Source of the DNA: Natrinema mahii | Lineage (GTDB): Archaea > Halobacteriota > Halobacteria > Halobacteriales > Natrialbaceae | Assembly (NCBI GenBank): GCA_000690595.2 | Contig: JHUT02000001.1 | Location: 62,001 to 126,000, forward strand | Length of the DNA: 64,000 bases | Direction of reading: 5' to 3' | Part shown: positions 36,140 to 44,913 of the stretch, one piece after another | Layout of the letters: each line of letters begins with the position of its first letter | Numbering within the stretch: position 1 is the stretch's first letter | Program-made: the position numbers and the translations under genes | Notes under the pieces: model-generated | What the model saw: the letters and a program-made list of their open reading frames with translations, nothing else | The model's database searches: none | Told to the model about the DNA's origin: nothing

Positions 36140-37009
36140 CTAAACATCCGCGGTGACGATGTAGAATCCGGTAACTTGGTTTCGCAACAGTTTGTACATG
36201 TGGTACGACGACCGGGCGACGGCGACGTGGGAGTCGGTCGCCTTCCCCAGCACCGACAGGAGTTTGTTCATGGGATACGCGACGAAACTGAGCCGGTACC
36301 GGTACTTCGCGGAGGGTTTGACACCGTCGGTGATGTCCTCGACGTCGACGTTTCGAAAGCCGAGGTCGGACAGCAGCGTCTCGAACTCCTCGAGGACACT
36401 CGTCTGCTGTTTGAGCGCGGCGTCCGTCTTCCGGAGCCGACGCCGCTGTGAGGCCGACAACGCCCCCGGCCGAACGAACCAGTCGGCGGCGACGATTCGG
36501 CCGCCGTCGGCCAGTACCCGTCGGACTTCCTCGAGGACTTTCCCGTCGTCTCGGGAGTGACAGAGCGCCTCGAGCCCCCAGACGACGTCGACGGAGTCGT
36601 CATCGATCGTCGACAGTTCGTGGAAGTCGTCGTACCGGAACGTGACCGACTCCTCGACGTCGTTCGACCAGGCGTGTTCGCGGGCGATGTCGAGATGTGG
36701 CTCGCTGATGTTGACGCCGACGACGGTCGCACCGCGGTTCTCGGCGAGTCAGACCGGATCGCCGCCGGCCCCGCAGCCGATGTCCAGCACGCGCGTCTCG
36801 GCGTCGATGTCCGCCGCGTCGGCCACGATCCGCGTCATGTTTTTTGCGGCCGCGCCGATGTCGTCGTGGTCGTCGTCGAAGTACCCGGAATGAATGCTCT
36901 GGTGATCGTACGTGTCCCACATCCGTCTGTACGTACCGGTCAGCTCGTTGTACATCGACGCGACCTCCTCGCTTCGGACCGTGGTAGACGCATCGCGTTT
37001 CGGTGCCAT
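36140..37009 (-). pseudogene. SAM-dependent methyltransferase with in-frame TGA stop
   Basis: The frame begins MAPKRDASTTVRSEEVASMY and reaches SAM-binding motif I (RVLDIGCGAGGDPV), then meets TGA at 36749-36751, then continues in the same frame with LAENRGATVVGVNISEPHL, VDVVWGLEALCHSRDD and RRVLADGGRIVAADWFV to a stop at 36140. The TGA probably replaced TGG (tryptophan). The full 289 residues resemble small-molecule methyltransferases that act on amines or tocopherol-like compounds. It sits in the exporter and LanM island. A real nonsense mutation and a sequence error look alike here; selenocysteine use is not expected. Confidence 0.82.
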
Positions 37010-37143
37010 GATGTATCTATAATAATTCTTCTGTCTGGTTTATTTTTCGAAGAAGGTAACGATCAATATCTGCCGAAGCGCAAAACGACTGGGCAGAGTA
37101 GCGGCGGACGGCTCCGCGCGAGGCGACGACGGCGGCAGCGCGG

Positions 37144-37596
37144 CTACGAGCGCGACGATTCGATTTCGCGTTCGGTCGCCTCCTCGCCGACGCACCGTGT
37201 GTGACGGCGTGCGTCCTCCGGAACGTCCGTCTCGAGCAACGTTGCGAGCTTTCGCTCGAAGGCGTCGTCGGAGAGTTCACCGCGGGCATAGCGCTCCCGG
37301 AGCGTCTCTAGGGGGGTCTCGTCGTCGGACGAGTCGGCAGTGACGGTCCCGGTCCGACCGCGGTCGGCGGTCGACTCGCGGGCCGTCGTCGCCGGTCCGG
37401 TCTCAGTCTCGTGGGGGCCGCGAACCGCACCGACCACCGCACCGACGAGTGCAGCGGCGACCCCGAACGTGGCGGCGCCGAGTGCGATGGCCGTTGCCCC
37501 GAACACGGCTCCGAAAACGACCGTACAGACGCCGACGACGATGGTTCCTGCAAAGACGGCGGCGCCGTACTCACGCACGCGTTCCGTCAGTGACAT
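37144..37596 (-). CDS. SHOCT-domain membrane protein
   Basis: The 150-residue protein has two hydrophobic helices near the start (VFAGTIVVGVCTVVFGAVFG and FGVAAALVGAVVGAV), a polar linker of about 30 residues rich in T, E and D, then a SHOCT-like short helix pair (PLETLRERYARGELSDDAFERKLATLLE). SHOCT domains end many archaeal membrane proteins and may mediate oligomerisation. It lies inside the island on the same strand as the exporters. Its function is unknown. Confidence 0.75.
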   Translation of the reverse strand: MSLTERVREYGAAVFAGTIVVGVCTVVFGAVFGATAIALGAATFGVAAALVGAVVGAVRGPHETETGPATTARESTADRGRTGTVTADSSDDETPLETLRERYARGELSDDAFERKLATLLETDVPEDARRHTRCVGEEATEREIESSRS

Positions 37597-37665
37597 AGAT
37601 ACCGTTCGAAGCCCCGGCTAAAAAAGGTTGTACCGGAATCGGTTCGGCGACCGATCGATCGCGAC

Positions 37666-38523
37666 TCACGCTCCCGAGAACCGGGTGTAGTAGTTGAACA
37701 TATCCGTGTACGTCGGCTCCGCAGAGCGGATCCCCGCATCGTCCGGCGCGTCATCACGGTCGGCGGGCGAGAACCCTCGAGCGACCTCGTCGTGCTGGAA
37801 GATCCGTCCGTCGAGGACGTGGTCGCGCAGGACGTCGGCGTCGTCGGTATCGGACTCGAGAACGGGAGGAACCGACGCCAACAGCGACTCGGGAGTTCCG
37901 CTCGCCACGATGCGGCCGTCGTCGAGTACCGCCGCTCTGTCGGCGACGTCGATGTCCGTCGGCAGATGGGTCGCAATGACGAACGTCGACGCGGCGTCCC
38001 GGTGGTCGTCCAGCAGCGCGTGGACGTCTTTGATCGTCGTGAGATCGAGTGCGGCCGTCGGTTCGTCGAGCAAGTACACCGGCGCGTCGACGCTCAACGC
38101 GATCGTCAACTCGAGTTTCCGTTTCATACCGCCGGAGTAGCTTTCGACCGGTTTATCGAGGTCGCTCTCGAGACCGAACCGGTCGGTGTATGTCGCCCAC
38201 CGGTCGGTGAATCGATGGTCGAGTCGGTCGTAAAACGCCACGTTCTCCCGGCCGGTGAGACGCTCGAGGCAAAGCGAGTCCTGCACGAGGAGACTCGCCG
38301 AACTGGACCGCTCCGAGACCGGCGTTCCGCGGAGTTCGACGGTCCCGTTCGACGGCCGTCGGCCCCCCGCGAGACAGGACAGCAACACGGATTTTCCCGC
38401 GCCGTTCGCACCGAGCAAAACGACCGTCTCGCCCCGCTGAACCTCGAGATCGACGCCGCGGAGGACGGTCTCGTCGCCGAAGGAGTAGTAGACGCCGTCG
38501 GCGCGGAGGACGGGATCGCTCAT
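37666..38523 (-). CDS. ABC transporter ATP-binding protein (second system)
   Basis: The 285-residue ATPase starts MSDPVLRADGVYYSFGDET and shows Walker A VLLGANGAGKSVLLS, signature ESYSGGMKRKLEL, Walker B PVYLLDEPTAALD and the switch histidine ATHLPTDID. The C-terminal tail has low conservation and ends TYTDMFNYYTRFSGA. Its start overlaps the stop of the adjacent permease by four bases, so the pair forms an exporter separate from the one at 34231-36059. Substrate unknown. Confidence 0.88.
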   Translation of the reverse strand: MSDPVLRADGVYYSFGDETVLRGVDLEVQRGETVVLLGANGAGKSVLLSCLAGGRRPSNGTVELRGTPVSERSSSASLLVQDSLCLERLTGRENVAFYDRLDHRFTDRWATYTDRFGLESDLDKPVESYSGGMKRKLELTIALSVDAPVYLLDEPTAALDLTTIKDVHALLDDHRDAASTFVIATHLPTDIDVADRAAVLDDGRIVASGTPESLLASVPPVLESDTDDADVLRDHVLDGRIFQHDEVARGFSPADRDDAPDDAGIRSAEPTYTDMFNYYTRFSGA

Positions 38524-39377
38524 ACGTCACCTCCGTTATCGTACAGGCTCGTCCGAACGAACGCGATCCCGAGCGCGAGCGCGCCGACCCCGTACAGTCC
38601 CAGCAGGGCGACCGACTCGAGGCCGGACGGCATCGGCGGTGGCACGAGTCCCGCCCGCGCGTACTCGCCGCCCCCGACGAGGTGGTAGCCGAGCAGGCGG
38701 GCCGAAAGCGCGTTCGGAACGACGTTCAACAGTTCGCCGTCTACCATCGACATCTCCGGGACGACACCGTTGTTTCCGGTAACGAAGACGGCGACGACCG
38801 CGACCATCGTCGTCAGGAACTCGGCGTAGCGCTCGTTGTTGGCGGCGATCACGATCGGGACGGCGACGACCATCCAGAGCAGACACGAGAGCGCGAACGC
38901 AGCGACCACGATCGGAACCGATTCGGGTCCGCGAATCCCGAACGATGCGCCGGTGAGTCCGCCCGCGAGAAGCGTGGACAGAAAGGCGACACACGAGATG
39001 GTCAGGCCGGCGATCATTCGGCCGACGAGATCGGCCGACGGACGGACCGGCATCGCGCGGTACAGTTCGTATCGACTGGCTTCGATGTCGACGACTAACT
39101 GATTTCCGAACACGTACAGACAGACGAGCATGGACCCGAAGGTTCCGAGTCCGACGGCCAGGCTCGCTCGCATCGGGGCCGGGACCGAATCCCAGGCCAT
39201 CAGATACACCAGATACAGGAACGGCCCGAATCCGAGCGCGATGGATAGCAACGTCCAGCTGTGGGCGATCTCGCGCAGGTTCCGTCCCGCGAACGCCCGA
39301 ACCTGGTCCGCCCAGACCGACGCCGAACCCGTCGTCGGACTGTCCAACGTCTCCTCTGTCACTGTTTCTTGCGACAT
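38520..39377 (-). CDS. ABC transporter permease (second system)
   Basis: The 285-residue protein starts MSQETVTEETLDSPTTGSAS, then has about six hydrophobic segments, e.g. LLSIALGFGPFLYLVYLM, LGTFGSMLVCLYVFG, AFALSCLLWMVVAVPIVIAA and MVAVVAVFVTGNNG. Topology fits an ABC-2-type permease. It is the first gene of the leftward island operon; its promoter and a possible operator lie at 39411-39436. ATG 39377 is used; twelve open codons upstream overlap the leader. Confidence 0.82.
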   Translation of the reverse strand: MSQETVTEETLDSPTTGSASVWADQVRAFAGRNLREIAHSWTLLSIALGFGPFLYLVYLMAWDSVPAPMRASLAVGLGTFGSMLVCLYVFGNQLVVDIEASRYELYRAMPVRPSADLVGRMIAGLTISCVAFLSTLLAGGLTGASFGIRGPESVPIVVAAFALSCLLWMVVAVPIVIAANNERYAEFLTTMVAVVAVFVTGNNGVVPEMSMVDGELLNVVPNALSARLLGYHLVGGGEYARAGLVPPPMPSGLESVALLGLYGVGALALGIAFVRTSLYDNGGDV

Positions 39378-39410
39378 GTTGTGGCCTTCGTTTACGCTCC
39401 CTACTCCACA

Positions 39411-39436
39411 CACTATAACCTATCGCAGGTCGATAG
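39411..39436 (-). promoter_or_regulatory. Promoter and possible operator of the island exporter operon
   Basis: GGTTATAGTG on the minus strand (39411-39420) is a TATA element about 40 bases before ATG 39377. Directly upstream of it lies the inverted repeat CTATCG-CAGGT-CGATAG (39420-39436), which could bind a dimeric regulator and control the operon, or both it and the divergent LanM gene. Confidence 0.5.
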
Positions 39437-39496
39437 ATGATGAATTAAATACGATCCACTTCAGAGAAAAGAAGGGTTAGTTGGCGGTCGTGGCGG

Positions 39497-41277
39497 TTGT
39501 CGCATCGGTTCGAACCGCTGGCCCGCCGACGAACCGCTCCCGCCGTGGGTCGACCGACTCGAGCGGCTCGCGGAGTCCCTCCGGGACACCACTCCCGAAC
39601 GACGCCACCGCGCCGTCGACCGGTACGACGATCGTCCGTTCACCGATCTGATCTCGGTGATCGTCGCGGACGCACGGGACCGACTTCGCGAGCGGGTGGC
39701 CGACGGCCCGTTCACCGGCGAGGCCGTCGCCTGTCTCGCCGAGTGGTTACACAGGCGACTCACCCGGCTCGCCGTACGGATTCTGTACGTCGAGTTCAAG
39801 ACGTTCGTCGCGACACACGAGGAGGAGTTGGCGACGGCGGACCCCGACTCGACCGACGGGCGGCCGACCGAGTACTACGACCGATTCGTCGACGGGCTCC
39901 TCGAGGGCGGGTTCGTGGACCTGTGTCTGGAGTACCCGGTGTTCGGCCGCCTGCTGGTGACCCGTCTCGACCAGTGGTTCGAATCGACGACGGAACTGAA
40001 CGACCGGCTGCTGGCCGATCGGTCCCGGCTCGAGGAGCGGTTCGGCGACGGGGGCTCGCTCGGCGCGGTCACCGGACTCGACGCGCTGGCACACCCACGG
40101 CGACGGCCGGGCGGTCGTCCGCGTGACGTTCGAGGAGGGGACCGAGATCGTCTACAAGCCCCGCGGCGTCGAACCGGGAACGCTGTTCTACGGGATCCTC
40201 GATCGCCTCGACCCCCACCTGTCGGTCTCGTCGTTTGCGACGCCGACGTATCTCGCGTGCGACGGCTACGGGTGGATGGAGTGGATCGAACACCGACCCT
40301 GTTCCGACGAGCAAGCGGTCGCGCGCTACTACGAGCGGGCGGGCGCGCTCGTCTGTCTGACGTACCTGCTCGAGTTTACGGACTGTCACTACGAGAACCT
40401 GATCGCTCACGGCGAGTATCCCGTCCTCGTCGACTGCGAAACGATCGCACATCCGTTCGCGGCGACGGCGGCGTCGGAACGGCTCCCGGAACTCGCACCG
40501 TTGGTCACCGAGTCGATCCACCTGAGTCTCCTCCTGCCGTTCGACGTCGAACCGTCGGACATAGACGCGGATGTCGATCCCGCGGCCGTCTCGAAACTCG
40601 GGATGGAGGGAATGTCCGGGATCGGAACCGACGCCGATCCCGTCCGCCTCTCGGCCGTGACCAACCCACGGATCGAAGCGGCCAACACCGACGTCATGTC
40701 GATCAGTCACGAGCGCCCGACGATCCACCGTGCGGACAACACACCCCACCTCGAGGGATCGGCGCAGCGACCCGGCGAGTATCTCGACGCGATCGTCACC
40801 GGCTTCGAGGAGACCTATCGAACCGTTCGGCGACTCCACGAGGACGGCCGATTCCGCGAGGAGATCCTCCGAGACGGGTCGCTCGAGCGGATCGAAAACC
40901 GGTTCGTGTACAGGGCGACGCGCCGGTACGTCTCGGTCATCGACGCTCTGCTCTCCCGCGACCCGCTCCGGGACGGCGTTCGGTTCTCCGTCGAGATGGA
41001 GCGGCTCGCGGCACCGTTTTTTACCGATCTGATAAGCGACGACCGATACTGGCCGATCTACGAACGCGAACGAGCGGCCCTCAAGCGACTGGACCCACCG
41101 CGGATCACGTGCCACGTCGACGGACGGGTCCCTTCGTTCGACGGCGATCCCATCCGGATCAGCGTCGATCGGTCCGGATACGACCGGTGCCGGCGGCGAC
41201 TCGACTCGATGAGCGAGTCCGATCTTCGCCGACAACGTCGATTACTGCGCGAGTGTTTCGACGGGACGGACCGCTGA
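39497..41277 (+). pseudogene. LanM-type lanthipeptide dehydratase (DUF4135), frameshifted and without cyclase domain
   Basis: Three frames join to a DUF4135 protein of about 590 residues: a start at TTG 39497 (LSHRFEPLA), a +1 change near 39520-39527, a long middle part (WVDRLERLAESLRD, VRILYVEFKTFVATHEE), a second +1 change within 40065-40092, then GDGRAVVRVTFEEGTEIVYKPRG onward. LanM dehydratases phosphorylate and dehydrate Ser/Thr of a precursor; the kinase-like residues are seen (Lys in VYKPRG at 40156, DCHYEN at 40381, VDCET at 40432). The protein ends after the DUF4135 domain; the LanC-like cyclase with its zinc CHG motif is missing. No precursor peptide was found nearby. Confidence 0.78.
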
Positions 41278-41424
41278 TCGGACGCCGGTGTTTCCGGGCG
41301 GATGGGAACGCTAATGTGCGACGGTCGGATAGCTGCCGACCATGCAGTTTCGGCAACAGCAGGCGGGCCCGGTCCCCGCCGGTTCGGGGACACGGTGCCG
41401 AGCGCGAGGGACGGAGGTGAGAGA

Positions 41425-42006
41425 GTGACCGATCGCAGCGGGGACCTCCCGCGCGGCGTCGTCGACGAAGTCGAGCGGTTGACACGCCTCGAGCGGACCG
41501 CAGTCGACGACAACGAGATCGCGGCGTACGAGCGGCGTCGCGAGGAGTTGCTCGAGAACCACGACTTCACGTCGCGGATTCGCGACGACGACGGCGACGA
41601 CGTCCTCGTCTGCCACCCCGCGGAGTGGCACGACGAGGACGCCGGCGTCATCAGGACCGACCATATCGAGGACATCGATCGCGCCGTCGAGATTCCGCTC
41701 GAGGGGACCGAAGACCCCGACGACTGGGCGGCCGTCGACGATCGAAACCGGGAGCTCGTCGCCGCGGTCAGGGAGGCCCACGGTGACGTTCACGGGGACA
41801 ACGCGGCGCTGCTTGCGGACTTCGCGGGCAACCACTACGCGAAACCGATCGCGTCACTGACCGCCGACGAACTCGCGGAGTTTCGAGCGGAGTACCTCGT
41901 CAGGAACGCCTGGCCGTCCGAAAAACAACGGGAAGTGATCGCGGAGTCGATCGAACTCGTCTTTGAGGCCGCCGGTGAATCGGCCCCGATAGTCGACTCT
42001 CAGTAG
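41425..42006 (+). CDS. DUF7108 protein ('rnhA operon protein')
   Basis: The 193-residue protein starts at GTG 41425 (MTDRSGDLPRGVVDEVERLTRLE), set by a strong ribosome binding site GGAGGTGA at 41413-41420. It contains ENHDFTSRIRDDDGDDVLVCHP and EWHDEDAGVIRTDHIEDIDRAV and ends with a charged helical part (YLVRNAWPSEKQREVIAESI). Haloarchaeal genomes label this family rnhA operon protein since it follows rnhA; its function is unknown. Here the island separates it from rnhA. It overlaps the convergent PadR gene end by seven bases. Confidence 0.82.
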   Translation: MTDRSGDLPRGVVDEVERLTRLERTAVDDNEIAAYERRREELLENHDFTSRIRDDDGDDVLVCHPAEWHDEDAGVIRTDHIEDIDRAVEIPLEGTEDPDDWAAVDDRNRELVAAVREAHGDVHGDNAALLADFAGNHYAKPIASLTADELAEFRAEYLVRNAWPSEKQREVIAESIELVFEAAGESAPIVDSQ

Positions 42007-42359
42007 CTCTCGTCGACGATCTCTCGGATCTCGTCGGCGCGGTCGTCGCCCGTGACGACCTTCGAGAGCGTCCACTGGATGCCGTCGAGGACGGCGTCGT
42101 AGCCGTCGTCGGTCAGCGAGTACTGGTTGGTTCGCTTGTCGAGCTCGCTCTTTTCGACCAGCCCCAGATCGACCAGTTCGTCGAGGTTGGGGTAGAGTCG
42201 ACCGTGGTTGACCTCTGTCCCGTAGTAGTCCTCGAGTTCGCGTTTGATCGCCAGGCCGTACATCGGTTCCTTGGCGAGGATCACGAGGATGTTGTTCTGG
42301 AAGGCGGTAAGCTCGCGTGCAACACTCTGCTCGTCGGTGATTGATTGTGCCTCTGACAT
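42000..42359 (-). CDS. PadR-family transcriptional regulator
   Basis: The 119-residue protein has the PadR winged helix: FQNNILVILAKEPMYGLAIKRELEDYYGTEVNHGRLYPNLDELVDLGLVEKSELDKRTNQYSLTDDG in overlapping order along residues 20-90. The conserved tyrosine-leucine GRLYPNLDEL is the recognition region. PadR proteins repress genes for stress or export. The TATA-like TCTTAAATAG at 42381-42390 (minus strand) gives a nearly leaderless transcript. It is convergent with DUF7108. Confidence 0.9.
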   Translation of the reverse strand: MSEAQSITDEQSVARELTAFQNNILVILAKEPMYGLAIKRELEDYYGTEVNHGRLYPNLDELVDLGLVEKSELDKRTNQYSLTDDGYDAVLDGIQWTLSKVVTGDDRADEIREIVDESY

Positions 42360-42563
42360 GGCTATGTAAATGTCACCAGACTATTTAAGACTTGTCAACC
42401 TTTCCGCGTGTCAGCGGATTGGATGGGCCATACCGGCCGCGACGCGGCCGGACGCCGGTGGAACGGGCCCGTTCGTCGTCTGTCCCATAGCTGGCAACCG
42501 TCAACCGACTAGTGACACTCGATTACGAAAGTACTTTTTGATCGACCGTCGATCCTCCGGTAC

Positions 42564-43094
42564 ATGGTCAACCTCTGGGAAGACCTCGAGACCGGACCGA
42601 ATCCGCCAGAAGAGATCTACGCCGTCGTGGAGTGTCTCAAAGGCGAGCGAAACAAGTACGAGTACGACAAGGACGTCCCCGGCGTCGTCCTCGATCGCGT
42701 CCTCCACAGCAACGTCCACTACCCGAGCGACTACGGCTTCATCCCGCAGTCGTACTACGACGACGAGGACCCCTTCGACGTCCTCGTCCTCGTCGAGGAC
42801 CAGACGTTCCCCGGCTGTGTCATCGAGGCCCGACCGGTCGCGCTGATGAAGATGGACGACGACGGCGAACAGGACGACAAGGTCATCGCCGTCCCCTCGG
42901 AGGACCCCCGCTACGATCACATCGAGGATCTCGACGACATCCCCCAACAGCAACTCGACGAGATCGACGAGTTCTTCGCGACCTACAAGAACCTCGAGGA
43001 GGGCAAGGAAGTCGAGACGCAGGGCTGGGAGGACAAGCAGGCCGCCTACGACGCGATCGAACACGCCCAGGACCTCTACGACGAGAACTTCTAA
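42564..43094 (+). CDS. ppa: Inorganic pyrophosphatase (family I)
   Basis: Soluble pyrophosphatase splits pyrophosphate and drives biosynthesis forward. The 176-residue protein starts MVNLWEDLETGPNPPEEIYA and has the metal-binding motif YPSDYGFIPQSYYDDEDPFDVLVLVED, with the DxDPxD-type acidic set, and DDKVIAVPSEDPRYDHIEDL. Family I enzymes of this length form hexamers. An AT-rich TACTTTTTG near 42532 is a likely promoter. It is a single gene. Confidence 0.96.
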   Translation: MVNLWEDLETGPNPPEEIYAVVECLKGERNKYEYDKDVPGVVLDRVLHSNVHYPSDYGFIPQSYYDDEDPFDVLVLVEDQTFPGCVIEARPVALMKMDDDGEQDDKVIAVPSEDPRYDHIEDLDDIPQQQLDEIDEFFATYKNLEEGKEVETQGWEDKQAAYDAIEHAQDLYDENF

Positions 43095-43200
43095 ACGGGA
43101 CCCGCCGCACTCGCGGCGTCACCGTTTTCTCTCGCTGCCGCGAACGGATACCCGAGAGTTATCCGCGGCCGACCGGCTGATTCGTTATGAGCATGGGTAA

Positions 43201-43208
43201 TTTTATCC
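43201..43208 (+). promoter_or_regulatory. TATA element of the 43-residue gene
   Basis: TTTTATCC lies 26-33 bases before ATG 43234, the spacing of a leaderless haloarchaeal gene. Confidence 0.5.
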
Positions 43209-43233
43209 CCGTTCCCGACGTAGTCGTTCCTGT

Positions 43234-43365
43234 ATGGCAGCATCCGACTCCGCCCCGAGAACGTCGTCGGCCGACGGCACAGACGAGTCCGCCGCCGGTA
43301 TGGCACACCTCACGGTCGTTCCGGCCAACTTCGATCCCGACGACTCGAGCGCGATCGACGAGTAG
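43234..43365 (+). CDS. Small acidic protein, 43 residues, unknown function
   Basis: An ATG at 43234 opens a 43-codon frame ending at TAG 43363-43365. The protein begins MAASDSAPRTSSADGTDE and ends AHLTVVPANFDPDDSSAIDE, with haloarchaeal acidic composition and a hydrophobic patch in the middle. The TATA element at 43201-43208 is correctly placed for leaderless translation. It is too short for standard gene finders. An internal ATG at GMAHLTVV (23 codons in) is an alternative start. Confidence 0.5.
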   Translation: MAASDSAPRTSSADGTDESAAGMAHLTVVPANFDPDDSSAIDE

Positions 43366-43506
43366 CGGTCCGTCCCCAATTGGCACACCTCGTATGCCAC
43401 CCCGCCGTGACCTCGCCCGACGGGCACCGCCGACTCGCGCCCCAGCCGTTCGGAAAACAGTGTCTCGAAACGAACCTTCTTGTATGCGGTCGAACTACGT
43501 CCGTCC

Positions 43507-44850
43507 ATGGGTCTGTTCGACCGATTACGGGGCGACGGTGATCCCCGGGTCGCGTTTATCGGGATCGACGGCGTGCCGTATAGTCTCCTCTCGGAGAACG
43601 AGGAACTGTTTCCCAACTTCGCTGCGATCGCCGAGGACGGAACCGCCGGCGAGATCTCCAGTATCGTCCCGCCGGAGTCAAGCGCCTGCTGGCCGTCGCT
43701 GACGACCGGGATGAACCCGGGCGAAACCGGCGTCTACGGCTTTCAGGACCGCGAGATCGGTACCTACGACACTTACGTCCCGATGGGGCGTGACGTGCAG
43801 GCCGACCGCGTCTGGGACCGCGTGCAGGAAAGCGGCCGCAAGGCCACCGTGATGAACGTCCCCGTTACGTTCCCGCCCCAGCGAGACGTCCAGCGGATGG
43901 TCTCGGGCTTTCTCTCGCCCGGCCTCGACAAGGCCGCCTACCCCGACGACGTCCGCGACTACCTCGAGACGCTCGACTACCGGATCGACGTCAATCCGAA
44001 ACTCGGCCACAAGGACGATAAATCCGCGTTCATCGAGGACGCTCACGCGACCGTCGACGCCCAGTACGAGGCCTTCCAGCACTACATCGAGGAGGACGAC
44101 TGGGACCTGTTCTTCGGCGTCTTCATGACGACCGACCGGGTCAACCACTTCCTGTTCAAAGACTACGAGCGCGACGGCGAGTACAAAGAGGAGTTCATCG
44201 AGTTCTACGAGAAGGTCGACGACTACATCGGCCGTCTGCGGGAGTCGCTGCCCGAGGACGTCACGATGATCGTCGCCTCCGACCACGGCTTCACCAGCCT
44301 CGACTACGAGGTCCACTTCAACGAGTGGCTCCGGGAGGAGGGCTGGCTCTCCTTCGAGACGGACGAGCCCGAGGAACTGGGCGATATCGCCGACGACACG
44401 AAGGCCTACTCGTTCATCCCGGGCCGGTTCTACATCAACCTCGAGGGACGGGAGCCCCGCGGTGCCGTCCCCGAAGACGAGTACGACGCGGTCCGCGATC
44501 AGCTCAAGGCCGACCTCGAGGCGCTCGAGGGCCCCGACGGGAACAAGGTGGTCGACCGCGTCGTCGAGAAGGAGGCGGCCTTCCGGGGCGACCACGCCGA
44601 CATCGCGCCGGACCTGGTCGCGATCCCGAACAAGGGCTTCGACCTCAAGTCCGGCTTCAAAGGCGAGGGCGAGGTCTTCGACACCGGCCCGCGAAACGGG
44701 ATGCACAGCTTCGACAACACGTCGCTGTATATCGACTCGCCGGACGCGACGATCGAGGACGCCGACCTCTTCGATATCACGCCGACGATCCTCGACCTGC
44801 TGGACCTCGAGTACAGCCGCGGCGAGTTCGACGGCGCGAGTCTCGTCTGA
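43507..44850 (+). CDS. Alkaline phosphatase superfamily protein (nucleotide pyrophosphatase/phosphodiesterase-like)
   Basis: The 447-residue cytoplasmic protein (MGLFDRLRGDGDPRVAFIGIDG) has the metal and nucleophile region of type I phosphodiesterases: VAFIGIDGVPYSLL, then WPSLTTGMNPGETGVYGF with the nucleophile threonine, TTDRVNHFLFKDYE, and IVASDHGFTSLDYEVHFNEWL. The C-terminal histidine motif is in GMHSFDNTSLYI. No signal peptide is present. Substrates could be nucleotide, sugar or cofactor phosphates. It is followed by a small membrane protein 63 bases later. Confidence 0.88.
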   Translation: MGLFDRLRGDGDPRVAFIGIDGVPYSLLSENEELFPNFAAIAEDGTAGEISSIVPPESSACWPSLTTGMNPGETGVYGFQDREIGTYDTYVPMGRDVQADRVWDRVQESGRKATVMNVPVTFPPQRDVQRMVSGFLSPGLDKAAYPDDVRDYLETLDYRIDVNPKLGHKDDKSAFIEDAHATVDAQYEAFQHYIEEDDWDLFFGVFMTTDRVNHFLFKDYERDGEYKEEFIEFYEKVDDYIGRLRESLPEDVTMIVASDHGFTSLDYEVHFNEWLREEGWLSFETDEPEELGDIADDTKAYSFIPGRFYINLEGREPRGAVPEDEYDAVRDQLKADLEALEGPDGNKVVDRVVEKEAAFRGDHADIAPDLVAIPNKGFDLKSGFKGEGEVFDTGPRNGMHSFDNTSLYIDSPDATIEDADLFDITPTILDLLDLEYSRGEFDGASLV

Positions 44851-44913
44851 CCACGGTTCGTCGCACCGACGACCGACGAAAGAGCTATTTTCGTCGCTGA
44901 ATAATCAGAACGT

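Noticed and set aside
36749-36751. Selenocysteine reading of the in-frame TGA
   Set aside because: Selenocysteine use is not known in haloarchaea, no SECIS-like structure was recognised, and tryptophan fits the context.
39376-39480. 34-codon frame next to the LanM relic, considered as precursor peptide
   Set aside because: No cysteine, so no lanthionine could form; it overlaps the exporter leader region.
41342-41428. 28-codon frame whose stop overlaps the DUF7108 GTG start; considered as a lanthipeptide precursor
   Set aside because: Only one cysteine, few Ser/Thr, arginine-rich end and no leader-like acidic helix; no promoter seen.
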